Below are positions 1 through 6,640 of a DNA stretch of 11,714 bases, in pieces. Under the pieces are notes generated by a model. It did not search any database and was not told where the DNA came from. It worked only from the letters and a program-made list of their open reading frames with translations. Source of the DNA: an uncultured Collinsella sp. GTDB lineage: Bacteria > Actinomycetota > Coriobacteriia > Coriobacteriales > Coriobacteriaceae. Positions within the stretch are counted from its first letter, which is position 1. Every line of letters starts with the position of its first letter. Made by a program: the position numbers and the translations under genes. The DNA lies in the NCBI GenBank assembly GCA_900545605.1, contig UQZL01000048.1, positions 1 to 11,714 of the forward strand. Reading direction: 5' to 3'.

Positions 1-905
1 TCGTCGCCCACGACCATGAGGTTCTGGTACTTGGCGGCCAGCAGGTTGGCGATCTCGTACTGGACGTGGTTGGTGTCCTGATACTCGTCGACGCTAATGT
101 AGCGGAAGCGCTCCTGATACTTGTCGAGCACCTCGGGGCGGGTGCGCAGTAGCTCGAGCGTGCGCACGAGTAGGTCGTCGAAGTCCATGGCGTTGGCAGC
201 GCGCAGGCGGCGCTCCAGCTCCATATAGACCTGCGCGGCCTTTTTGTCGTTGGGGCTGTCGGCGGATTTGAGCATGTCCTCGGGCCCGATCATGGCGTTT
301 TTGGCCGAGCTGATTTTGCTACGGATCATGTTGATGGGGAACTGCTTTTGCTCGATGCCGAGCGCCTGCATAATGTCGCGCACCATGCGCTTGGAATCAT
401 CGTCATCGTAGATGGTGAACTGGCCGGTGTAGCCCAGCAGGTCGGCGTCCTCGCGCAGCATACGCACGCACATGGCGTGGAAGGTGCACACCCACATGCC
501 GCGAGTGCCGTTGGGAATGAGCGCTGCCAGACGCTCGCGCATCTCGGCCGCAGCCTTGTTGGTAAACGTGATGGCAAGCACCTGCCAGGGCTTAACGCCC
601 AGGTCGCCGAGCATGTGCGCAATGCGGAAGGTCAGAACACGAGTCTTACCCGAACCGGCGCCGGCAAGCACCAGCAGCGGGCCCTCGGTGGTTAGAACCG
701 CCTCGCGTTGGGCGGGATTGAGGCTATCGATATCGATGAGCGGCTTGGCGGGCTTGGGCGCCGGGGCCGGGGCGTCGTAGATGTCGAGCGGGACGAGCTC
801 GGGTTCCGGCGCGGCGGGGGCGGTGTATACATCGAGCGGCACGGGCTCCGGTGCGGGCGGCACGGGTACCGCGGTGTTCTTTTCCCAGGGCAGCGGCTGG
901 GTCAT
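1..905 (-). CDS. UvrD/PcrA-type superfamily 1 DNA helicase, N-terminal part (runs off window)
   Basis: ATP-dependent 3'-5' DNA helicase of the UvrD/PcrA family, acting in nucleotide excision repair and in clearing replication or recombination intermediates in the cytoplasm. Only the first 301 codons are present; the gene continues past base 1. Visible motifs are a Q-motif-like LNPAQREAV (residues 62-70), the Walker A loop AGAGSGKT (81-88), and the Walker B/DEXX-type DEYQDTN, with the acidic pair at 273-274. The sequence ends in VVGDD, the start of the family's VVGDDDQSIY motif. The ATG at 905 is preceded by GAGGAG with a 6-base spacer. Relatives usually have Walker A near residue 30-40, so about 50 extra residues precede the domain here. 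They are rich in Pro and Ala and contain two copies of a VPLD(V/I)Y(T/D)AP motif. PcrA, UvrD and UvrD2 cannot be separated without the C-terminus. Confidence 0.93.
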   Translation of the reverse strand, partial: MTQPLPWEKNTAVPVPPAPEPVPLDVYTAPAAPEPELVPLDIYDAPAPAPKPAKPLIDIDSLNPAQREAVLTTEGPLLVLAGAGSGKTRVLTFRIAHMLGDLGVKPWQVLAITFTNKAAAEMRERLAALIPNGTRGMWVCTFHAMCVRMLREDADLLGYTGQFTIYDDDDSKRMVRDIMQALGIEQKQFPINMIRSKISSAKNAMIGPEDMLKSADSPNDKKAAQVYMELERRLRAANAMDFDDLLVRTLELLRTRPEVLDKYQERFRYISVDEYQDTNHVQYEIANLLAAKYQNLMVVGD

Positions 906-966
906 GGGCGACTCCTCATCTGACAGACGGCGCGCCTGCGGGCAGCGCCATAGTTTGAGCCGTACC

Positions 967-997
967 AGTATACCGAGCCGCGCGGACACCGACGCAA
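967..997 (-). promoter_or_regulatory. Possible promoter of the helicase gene
   Basis: On the minus strand a good -10-like TATACT (967-972) lies about 60 bases upstream of the helicase start. The best -35-like match is TTGCGT (992-997), but the spacer is 19 bases, longer than ideal. The position, between the uppP terminator and the helicase start, is right for a promoter. The call is weak. Confidence 0.3.
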
Positions 998-1044
998 ATC
1001 ACACCACGACTCCGTGCGCCACCGTCAGGCCCGCCCCATCGCCC

Positions 1045-1088
1045 AAAAAAGAGGGCAGCATAGACCTTTTGGTCATGCCACCCTCTTT
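1045..1088 (-). terminator. Rho-independent terminator downstream of uppP
   Basis: An inverted repeat pairs AAAGAGGG (1048-1055) with CCCTCTTT (1081-1088). Inside it GCAT and GACC pair with ATGC and GGTC around a TTTT loop. Read on the minus strand the hairpin is followed by six Ts, which suits termination of uppP transcription before the helicase gene. It begins about 45 bases after the uppP stop. Confidence 0.85.
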
Positions 1089-1132
1089 GAATGACAAGTT
1101 GTCGCTCTGGCCGCCGCGCAGCGTCAACCAAG

Positions 1133-2113
1133 TTACAGGCCGAGCATGGGCTCCAGAACGAAGAAGTATGCGAGCACTACGATGCCCAGGATGATGCGGT
1201 AGACGCCGAAGCACTTGAAGTCGTGACGGCGGACGAAGCCCATGAGCCACTTGATGGCGATGAGCGAAACCACAAAGGCCACAACGCAGCCCACGCCCAA
1301 GATGGCGATCTCGTTGGTGCCGAACGTGCCGCCCTTGATGAAGTACTTGACCAGCTTGAGCGCACTCGCGCCAAACATAACAGGAATAGCCAGGAAGAAC
1401 GTGAACTTAGACGCCACCGAGCGCGTGCAGCCCAAAAGCAGGCCGCCGATGATGGTAGAGCCGGAGCGAGATGTACCAGGCACCAGCGAAAGCACCTGGA
1501 AGCAGCCGATACCCAGCGCAGTCTTCCAGCTCAGGTCCTCGAGCGTGGCGATGGAGCCAAAGTCCAGGTTCTCGTCATCGTCCTCATCCTCAGCGGTAGC
1601 CGTGGCGGGCGCCGCAAAGTGCGCACCGGCGGGACGTCCACCCGACACCACAGCACGCGAACCAAACGAACCGGCAACGGCCATTTCCTCGCGCTTGTTT
1701 GCGCGCCAGTTCTCGATCACGATAAACAGCACGCCGTACACAATGAGCGCCAGCGCCACGACGGGAGCATTGTAGAAATGCTCCTCCATCCAGTCGTTGA
1801 GCGGCAGGCCGATCGCCGCCGCAGGAATGCAACCGAGCACAATCTTGCCCCACAGCATCCAGGTGTCGCGACGGCCCTCCTTGCCCTTGCTGGGCGAGAA
1901 CGGATTGAGCTCATGGAAGAACAGCACACAGACGGCCAGAATGGCGCCAAGCTGAATCACGACCAGGAACATGTTCCAGAACGTCTCGCTCACGTTCATC
2001 TTGACGAACTCGTCCACCAAGATCATGTGACCCGTCGACGAAACAGGCAGCCATTCGGTGATGCCCTCGACCAGGCCCATGAAGGCAGATTTTAGAAGCT
2101 CGATAATATCCAA
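1133..2113 (-). CDS. uppP: Undecaprenyl-diphosphate phosphatase UppP (BacA)
   Basis: Integral membrane enzyme that removes one phosphate from undecaprenyl diphosphate, regenerating the lipid carrier for peptidoglycan and other envelope polymers; extra copies of the family give bacitracin resistance. The N-terminal family signature EGITEWLPVSSTGH is at residues 16-29, so E16, E20, S26 and H29 match the catalytic E17/E21/S27/H30 of the E. coli enzyme with an offset of one. The second signature PGTSRSGSTI is at 212-221, with R216 matching R174. The larger spacing shows an insertion of about 43 residues (roughly 141-185), hydrophilic and ending in an acidic EDEDDDE run. I chose the TTG at 2113 because it follows GAGGGGG with a 5-base spacer and gives the usual DIIELLK start; a longer frame to 2182 lacks support. 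The product is 326 residues, longer than the usual 265-290. Several hydrophobic segments fit a multi-pass protein. Confidence 0.95.
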   Translation of the reverse strand: MDIIELLKSAFMGLVEGITEWLPVSSTGHMILVDEFVKMNVSETFWNMFLVVIQLGAILAVCVLFFHELNPFSPSKGKEGRRDTWMLWGKIVLGCIPAAAIGLPLNDWMEEHFYNAPVVALALIVYGVLFIVIENWRANKREEMAVAGSFGSRAVVSGGRPAGAHFAAPATATAEDEDDDENLDFGSIATLEDLSWKTALGIGCFQVLSLVPGTSRSGSTIIGGLLLGCTRSVASKFTFFLAIPVMFGASALKLVKYFIKGGTFGTNEIAILGVGCVVAFVVSLIAIKWLMGFVRRHDFKCFGVYRIILGIVVLAYFFVLEPMLGL

Positions 2114-2246
2114 AGGGACCCCCTCGTTAGACACCCGCCGGTAGATGTTCTGCGGACGATGCGGGCGATGTCCCATTATCAACCGTTGGCGGTGCGACCG
2201 CGCCTACCCTTACCAAAAAACTCGCCCGTTCACAGAATTGCGAGCA

Positions 2247-2269
2247 GTTAAACCGAAATCCTTGGGTAT
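2247..2269 (+). promoter_or_regulatory. Possible promoter elements upstream of the stress protein gene
   Basis: About 95 bases upstream of the stress protein start are GTTAAA (2247-2252) and GGGTAT (2264-2269), which resemble the GTTTAA / GGGTAT elements used by general-stress sigma factors of the SigB type. The spacer is 11 bases, shorter than normal for that class. An overlapping TATAAC (2267-2272) could be a -10 but lacks a well-placed -35. This is a suggestion only. Confidence 0.2.
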
Positions 2270-2362
2270 AACTGCAATAAGATAAAGTGTCCGGCGGCCA
2301 ACGCGCCCGCGTCCGCCCGATGCACGAGCCCCGCACCCGTGCGATAGACCAAGGAGGAAACC

Positions 2363-2800
2363 ATGAACGAGGGCTACACCAAGGTATTTGTTTCACTCGA
2401 CGGTACTGAGCAGCAGGATTTTGTGCTCGCACGCGCCATCAAAGTCGCCGCGAACAACGGCGCTAAGCTGATCATCGGCCACGTCATCGATTCCACGGCA
2501 CTCGAGAGCGCCGGTTCCTATCCGGTCGATCTGGTCAACGGCCTAGAGGAGGCATTTAAGAACTCCATCGCCAAGCAGCTCGAAGAGGCCAAGGCCAATC
2601 CCGACATTCCCGAGGTCGAGGTCATGATTCGCGCCGGCCGCATTCGCGAGACGCTCAAGGACGAGATGCTCGACGTGGTTAAGCCCGACCTGGTGCTCTG
2701 CGGCGCCCGCGGCCTGTCCTCGATCAAGTATGCGCTGCTGGGTTCAATTTCGACGTTCCTGCTGCGCAATACGGACTGCGACATTTTGGTCGTGAAGTAG
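2363..2800 (+). CDS. Universal stress protein, UspA family
   Basis: Small cytoplasmic single-domain Usp protein of 145 residues, a usual length. Members are induced by starvation or stress and many bind ATP; their biochemical role is often unclear. The start is well supported by AAGGAGG five bases before the ATG. The N-terminus has the typical beta strand KVFVSLDGTE, and the C-terminal half carries the ATP-binding pattern G-2x-G-9x-G-(S/T) as GARG, nine residues, then GS, followed by the closing strand CDILVVK. This predicts an ATP-binding member. It stands alone between uppP (divergent) and hipA (convergent) and is followed by a long hairpin and a strong terminator. The partner or stimulus cannot be read from the sequence. 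Confidence 0.93.
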   Translation: MNEGYTKVFVSLDGTEQQDFVLARAIKVAANNGAKLIIGHVIDSTALESAGSYPVDLVNGLEEAFKNSIAKQLEEAKANPDIPEVEVMIRAGRIRETLKDEMLDVVKPDLVLCGARGLSSIKYALLGSISTFLLRNTDCDILVVK

Positions 2801-2813
2801 GTTCCTTCCCGTC

Positions 2814-2904
2814 GGCGCAAGGCCTGCGGGGTTATCACGCCGACGTCCTCGCCGCTTCGCGGCTGCGGGATGTCGGCTTAGATAGCCCCTCCCGGCCTTG
2901 CGCC
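2814..2904. repeat. Large nested inverted repeat (91 nt) after the stress protein gene
   Basis: The outer arms GGCGCAAGGCC (2814-2824) and GGCCTTGCGCC (2894-2904) are perfectly complementary over 11 bases. Inside them GGGG..ATC pairs with GAT..CCCC, then CCGACGTCC with GGATGTCGG (one G-U), then GCCGC with GCGGC around a TTC loop. About 32 pairs form in all, broken by small internal loops. It lies 13 bases past the gene's stop and before the terminator at 2946, and is not followed by a T run, so it is not the terminator itself. It could be an mRNA 3'-end stabiliser, a cruciform, or a member of a dispersed extragenic palindrome family; copy number cannot be judged from one window. Confidence 0.85.
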
Positions 2905-2945
2905 TTCGTCACCGTACTTCAACGAGTTATCTGATTAAAAGATGG

Positions 2946-2976
2946 CGTGCCGCCCCGTTTGGGGCGGCACGTTTTT
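2946..2976 (+). terminator. Strong rho-independent terminator, shared by convergent stress protein gene and hipA
   Basis: A perfect 11-bp stem, CGTGCCGCCCC with GGGGCGGCACG around a GTTT loop, is followed by five Ts on the plus strand. It lies immediately next to the hipA stop (2978-2980), so it can also act on hipA transcripts; on that strand a TTTT follows after a short gap. Terminator for the plus-strand gene is clear, bidirectional action is inferred. Confidence 0.92.
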
Positions 2977-2977
2977 G

Positions 2978-4270
2978 TTATGGGGCGATTCTGTTTAGGC
3001 GGGTTTGTACTTCTGGAATGATCTTATCGAACATTGCTTCTGCCTCAGGGAAACCTTCTTCTTTGAGGCTGCGCGCTGCATCTCTCAGTGCGTCTGGCAC
3101 CTCACTGCAGGTGTCGTTAATCATTCCGGTGACGATCCCCTGGGGCAAACCCGCCTCGGCCATTTGCCTCAACACCGACTCGCGAGTCACATCATCGATT
3201 TTTCGGCTTCCGCCAAACGAAACCCCCATCTCGCGAACGAGATTGGGATAGATCGTTGTACACAACACGTCGTAGAGCGGCGCCAACCTCACTTGCTTCC
3301 AGTCCTCGTCCCACACGAGTGACCAATTCTTAAGATGGTTGTCGCAGTTTCCTACGGCATAATCGAACAGTTGGTTATAGCCAACAAGAAACCTATCCTC
3401 CATCTGATTCGTCGACACCCTTCGTACCGCGTCGACGATAAGCCCCAGGTAATTGACGCCCGTTGGCTCATATTTAAGCTCGCGCGAAATGCCTTTTGCC
3501 TGACAAATGTCCTCCTGGTGCAGACGATTTGGAACCAGCAGCCCATCGAGCGAACGACCACCATTAGACATCGCTCGGTCAAACCGCTTCACGGCGATAA
3601 TCGGTTCGGCATCTTCAACTCGAATTAGAAAGCACTCTTCGGCTGATAGATCCATCAGCGAAGCAGCTCTCACGCACATCGCTTCACAAACCGTCTCGCC
3701 CGGAAACGCCTTCGACCCCGCTTTGAGGATATGCGTCGATGGGGCTGCCCCGTGGGGCAGATACCATCCGCCGCATGAGTCATCACCCGCATGGTAGAGG
3801 CCGATTTTCGCCTGAGCGCCCGCAAGGGAAATTCGACTCTCGAGCGCAAGACCAAAGGCCACCTCCGCTGGCGCGTACGCCAGCTTGTTCAGCTGCTTCT
3901 CCCCTATCTCCTCATAGCCCATTTCGAGACCGTCGGCCGAAGGTTCTCGCGTCAAAATCAAAGCGCCGACGGGTTCGTTGCGAACCAAATCGAGGACCTT
4001 AAAGTAATCGCCGCGTTCCGCCCGAGCCTTTTTCTCAAGGTCTCTATTGAGCTGTCCCTCTGGAATAATGCCGGAGAAAAAGGAGCTCGTTACGTCCGGG
4101 CTGAATGTCTCGGCCGACAAGGGCAACGAGGACGAAATCGGAACCGCGTCAGCATTCTCGAGGTACTCGGGGACATAGGTGAATAGCGGAAGCCCAGCAT
4201 TCTCTTCCAATATGCCAAGCAGCTGGTAGGATCCCTTAAACTCACGATGAACGAACAGCGTGCCGCCCAT
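2978..4270 (-). CDS. hipA: HipA-family serine/threonine kinase toxin
   Basis: Toxin of a HipBA type II toxin-antitoxin pair. In E. coli, HipA phosphorylates glutamyl-tRNA synthetase, halting translation and promoting persistence; the target here is unknown. The 430 residues match the usual length (E. coli 440). The N-terminal subdomain shows LFTYVPEYL and SSSLPL (about 29-51). The kinase core keeps SLAGAQAK with S148 at the place of the autophosphorylated Ser150, STHILK with K183, KRFDR (228-232), HQEDICQAKG (251-260), the catalytic GNCDNHLKN with D310 and N315, and LAPLYD with the metal-binding D334. All residues I could place are intact, so the kinase is probably active. Its ATG overlaps the antitoxin stop by one base (TAATG), giving translational coupling. 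The gene looks more AT-rich than its neighbours, consistent with transfer. Confidence 0.93.
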   Translation of the reverse strand: MGGTLFVHREFKGSYQLLGILEENAGLPLFTYVPEYLENADAVPISSSLPLSAETFSPDVTSSFFSGIIPEGQLNRDLEKKARAERGDYFKVLDLVRNEPVGALILTREPSADGLEMGYEEIGEKQLNKLAYAPAEVAFGLALESRISLAGAQAKIGLYHAGDDSCGGWYLPHGAAPSTHILKAGSKAFPGETVCEAMCVRAASLMDLSAEECFLIRVEDAEPIIAVKRFDRAMSNGGRSLDGLLVPNRLHQEDICQAKGISRELKYEPTGVNYLGLIVDAVRRVSTNQMEDRFLVGYNQLFDYAVGNCDNHLKNWSLVWDEDWKQVRLAPLYDVLCTTIYPNLVREMGVSFGGSRKIDDVTRESVLRQMAEAGLPQGIVTGMINDTCSEVPDALRDAARSLKEEGFPEAEAMFDKIIPEVQTRLNRIAP

Positions 4271-4560
4271 TATTTTCCCCTCACCTTCAGAATAAAATCG
4301 ATATCCACGATGGAGGCGTAGTCGAAAATGACGCCGATTTCGACCGTTGTCCGCCCCCGCTCGATATCGCCTATCACACGAAGGCTGCGACCCGTCATAG
4401 TCGCGACGTCGCGTTGAGTTAGACCAAGTTCACGCCTTCTAAGCCTAAGGGCCTTCCCCATCTCGCCCGGATCGAAAACCATGCGTTCCGAGAAAGCAGT
4501 TTCAGACGGCTTAAGTTTGATGCGCCCATCGAGCACTTTAGTCGTTGTCACCGTTCTCAT
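4270..4560 (-). CDS. hipB: HipB-like antitoxin, Xre-type helix-turn-helix protein
   Basis: Antitoxin and operon repressor partner of the adjacent HipA kinase. The 96-residue protein has an Xre/Cro helix-turn-helix at about residues 38-70, with LGLTQRDVATMTGRS as the core and IERGR closing it, and a short C-terminal tail ending in FILKVRGK, the arrangement of HipB proteins. The ATG at 4560 has AAGGAG four bases upstream. The gene is first in the operon and its stop overlaps the hipA start. Known HipB dimers bind palindromes in their own promoter, and the three palindromes just upstream are the natural sites for this protein. An N-terminal stretch of about 30 residues before the helix-turn-helix is longer than strictly needed and of unknown role. 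Confidence 0.93.
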   Translation of the reverse strand: MRTVTTTKVLDGRIKLKPSETAFSERMVFDPGEMGKALRLRRRELGLTQRDVATMTGRSLRVIGDIERGRTTVEIGVIFDYASIVDIDFILKVRGK

Positions 4561-4572
4561 GTCGCTCCTTAG

Positions 4573-4596
4573 CTATGTTCCCATTCGTGAACATAG
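4573..4596. promoter_or_regulatory. hipBA operator 1 (proximal)
   Basis: A 24-bp palindromic site with half-sites CTATGTTC and GAACATAG separated by 8 bases, 13 bases upstream of the antitoxin start and just upstream of its ribosome binding site. A -10-like TATACT on the minus strand (4595-4600) touches its edge. HipB binding is inferred from position and symmetry. Confidence 0.82.
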
Positions 4597-4611
4597 TATA
4601 GAACTGTAAAG

Positions 4612-4635
4612 CTATGTTCCCGAACGTGATTATAG
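4612..4635. promoter_or_regulatory. hipBA operator 2 (middle, degenerate)
   Basis: The same 24-bp layout as the flanking sites, with left half CTATGTTC and a weaker right half GATTATAG. It starts exactly 39 bp from operator 1. On the minus strand its right half contains a perfect -10 hexamer TATAAT (4629-4634), so the deviation from the palindrome may be the price of holding the promoter. Confidence 0.8.
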
Positions 4636-4650
4636 CTTTACAAGTAATAC

Positions 4651-4674
4651 CTATATTCACGTTCGTGAACATAG
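4651..4674. promoter_or_regulatory. hipBA operator 3 (distal)
   Basis: Half-sites CTATATTC and GAACATAG with an 8-base centre, starting exactly 39 bp from operator 2. Its inner bases (CACG..CGTG) make it the most fully symmetric of the three. It covers the stretch just upstream of the -35 region expected for the TATAAT in operator 2. Confidence 0.82.
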
Positions 4675-4737
4675 TAGCCAAAGCAATCGTCATCCTCCTA
4701 AACGAGAAGATTCCGTCGATTGCGCCACGCGGACCGG

Positions 4738-5781
4738 CTACTCGAAGTATTGGAACTTGTTCGTTGAGAAGGCGAACGTGACGACAAAGCCTTCGCCCGG
4801 CTCCGATGCCGCGGTGACATCGATGCCCATCTTGGAGCACAGGCGCGCCACCAGGTAGAGGCCGATGCCCGTTGCGCGCTTGGTGGTGCGGCCGTTGTCG
4901 CCGGTAAAACCCTTCTCGAACACGCGCGGCAGGTCGGCCGCGCTCACGCCGCAGCCGTTGTCCGCGACGGTAAGCTCGATGCGCTCGCTTGCCAGGCCCT
5001 CGTCCAACAATGCTCCCGAAAACACGATCTTTGCGCCGTCCTTACGCGCATATTTAATGCTGTTCTGAATGAGCTGACCCAGAATAAACTCGAGCCACTT
5101 CTCGTCGGTAAAGACCTCAAAGTCGAGGTTCTCGCACACCGGAGCCACGTGCGCCGCAATGAGCTCGCGCGCGTTGGCCTTAATCGCGCCCGTCACCAAG
5201 GTCTTAAGATCCCAGCGGCGAATCAGGTAGTCGCGCTCCACGACTTCCGAGCGCGCGTAGTACAGTGCCTGGTCGATATAGCGCTCAACGCGAGCCAGCT
5301 CGCGACCCAGGTCATCCACACGCGACAGGTCGTCTTCGCTGCCGTCCAGGTTTTCAAGAATCAGATGGGCTGCCGCCAGGGGCAACTTGGCCTCGTGGAC
5401 CCAGCTCTCGATATAGTCGCGATAGTCATCGGTCTGGCGCCGGCCTTCGGCAACTTCGTCGCAAGCGGCTTTGCCCACCCGGCGCAAGACCTCGTACTCG
5501 AGCTCGCCCTCGGCATAGGTCGGGCATTGCACCATCTCCTGCACCCACGCAGGGCTCTCCAGTTCCTCGGCCGCGTGCTCCAGCTGACGCAAAAAACGAC
5601 GACGGCGCGCGTACTCGATCACGATGCCGAGCATACCGAAGATAAAGGACACGCCAACCGCCACGACCACGATAGAAACGGGTGCGCCGGCGACCGTCAG
5701 CACAAAGCAGCTCAGCAGCACGCCGCACGTCCACACGGCGACGGGAAGCAGCGCATCTTTAAAGAACTTGCCAAACGACAT
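4738..5781 (-). CDS. Sensor histidine kinase, intramembrane-sensing (BceS-like) type
   Basis: Membrane histidine kinase that phosphorylates the response regulator encoded just upstream. The 347 residues begin with two hydrophobic helices (about 12-32 and 36-56) joined by only a few residues, leaving almost no extracellular sensor; this is typical of BceS-like kinases, which respond to cell-wall-active peptides together with an ABC transporter. The kinase core shows the H box ESWVHEAKLPLAA with His129, the N box QLIQNSIKYA with N240, the G1 box ADNGCG with D274, an F box near 288, and the G2 box TGIGLYL (304-310). The gene follows the regulator after 9 bases, with an AGGGG binding site overlapping the regulator's stop. 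No BceAB-type transporter is in the window, so the signal is open. Confidence 0.92.
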   Translation of the reverse strand: MSFGKFFKDALLPVAVWTCGVLLSCFVLTVAGAPVSIVVVAVGVSFIFGMLGIVIEYARRRRFLRQLEHAAEELESPAWVQEMVQCPTYAEGELEYEVLRRVGKAACDEVAEGRRQTDDYRDYIESWVHEAKLPLAAAHLILENLDGSEDDLSRVDDLGRELARVERYIDQALYYARSEVVERDYLIRRWDLKTLVTGAIKANARELIAAHVAPVCENLDFEVFTDEKWLEFILGQLIQNSIKYARKDGAKIVFSGALLDEGLASERIELTVADNGCGVSAADLPRVFEKGFTGDNGRTTKRATGIGLYLVARLCSKMGIDVTAASEPGEGFVVTFAFSTNKFQYFE

Positions 5782-5790
5782 AGCCGGCCC

Positions 5791-6462
5791 CTAGACCGAA
5801 TAGCCTTGGCCGCGATGCGTCGTCAAATACCCCTTGATGCCGATTTTTTCGAGCGTGGTGCGCAGGCGGTTGATGTTGACGGTGAGCGTATTGTCGTCCA
5901 CGAAGGCGTCGGAGTCCCACAGGTCCTGCATGATGGCCGAGCGCGAAACGATCTTGCCCGCGCGGCTCAGAAGCAGCGAGAGGATACGCAGCTCGTTTTT
6001 GGTGAGCTCGGTGCTAGTGCCGGTTTGCGTGTTGGTGACCATGGAGCGGGCGAGGTCGAGCTCCAATCCCTTGTGGACGAGCGTGCTGCGCTCGCCTGCC
6101 GCCGCGGTGCGACGCAGCAGTGCGTTGATGCGCGCCACGAGCACGCGCGCGCTATAGGGCTTGGGAACAAAGTCGTCCGCGCCGAGCGTCATGGACATGA
6201 CCTCGTCGATCTCGGTCGTGCGCGACGTGAGGACGATGATGGGGACCTCGGATTCGCGACGGACTTCGTGGCAGATGTGCTGGCCGTCTTTGACGGGAAG
6301 CGTCAGGTCGAGCAGCACCAAGTCGGGCGCGGCGGCGAGAATATCGCGCGAGACATGCTCGAACGACTCGCAGGCCTCGACCTCAAAACCGGCACGGGCA
6401 AGGATATCGGCAAGCTCGCGACGAATGGGCTCGTCGTCCTCAACGATATAGATTAGCGCCAT
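5791..6462 (-). CDS. Response regulator, OmpR/PhoB family
   Basis: DNA-binding response regulator of 223 residues, partner of the histidine kinase encoded 9 bases downstream. The receiver domain (about 1-118) has the acidic pocket D9/D10, the phosphorylation site D52 in LVLLDLTLP, the switch residues T79/S80 and the conserved K101 in PKPY. The C-terminal winged helix (about 128-223) shows TELTKNELRILSLLLSR, the recognition-helix region VDDNTLTVNINRLRTTLE and the terminal TTHRGQGYSV, all typical of the OmpR class. The ATG at 6462 follows GAGGGGAG. The pair forms a two-gene operon. By analogy with BceR it would control envelope stress or antimicrobial peptide resistance genes, but no target is seen here. 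Confidence 0.95.
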   Translation of the reverse strand: MALIYIVEDDEPIRRELADILARAGFEVEACESFEHVSRDILAAAPDLVLLDLTLPVKDGQHICHEVRRESEVPIIVLTSRTTEIDEVMSMTLGADDFVPKPYSARVLVARINALLRRTAAAGERSTLVHKGLELDLARSMVTNTQTGTSTELTKNELRILSLLLSRAGKIVSRSAIMQDLWDSDAFVDDNTLTVNINRLRTTLEKIGIKGYLTTHRGQGYSV

Positions 6463-6494
6463 GGATTCCGCTCCCCTCTTGGTTGTCTTGCCCC

Positions 6495-6536
6495 ATTATG
6501 ACCGCGGAGCCGCAGGTGCGCGCCTCGCGCGGCACC
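6495..6536 (-). promoter_or_regulatory. Possible promoter and inverted repeat upstream of the two-component operon
   Basis: On the minus strand a -10-like CATAAT (6495-6500) lies about 35 bases upstream of the regulator start. No good -35 is seen; instead an imperfect inverted repeat, GGTGC...GCACC with GC-rich inner arms (6515-6536), covers the -35 position. This could be an activator or operator site. The 178-base gap to the next gene (6463-6640) holds no other convincing element. Confidence 0.25.
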
Positions 6537-6640
6537 AAGGTGACAGAACTGTTCGCAAGCGGGGGCGTTTTGTCCGCCTCACGCTCGCGACGGAAACGGA
6601 GACCAAAATGAGTTTTTAATCCCCGTCCCAGAAAAATCAT

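Noticed and set aside
1091..2095. A 334-codon plus-strand frame opposite uppP
   Set aside because: Its translation is rich in His, Arg and Gln with no family pattern, and it mirrors the codons of a clear uppP gene. Long antisense frames are common in GC-rich DNA.
4538..4693. A small minus-strand frame through the hipBA operators, giving repeated MFTN-type units, preceded by AGGAGG
   Set aside because: The repeats arise because 39 bp is 13 codons. The AGGAGG abuts the ATG with no spacer, and the frame lies upstream of the likely hipBA transcription start.
5149..6456. A 435-codon plus-strand frame opposite the kinase and response regulator
   Set aside because: It spans two real minus-strand genes and their junction, has no recognisable domain, and has low-complexity composition typical of an antisense shadow.
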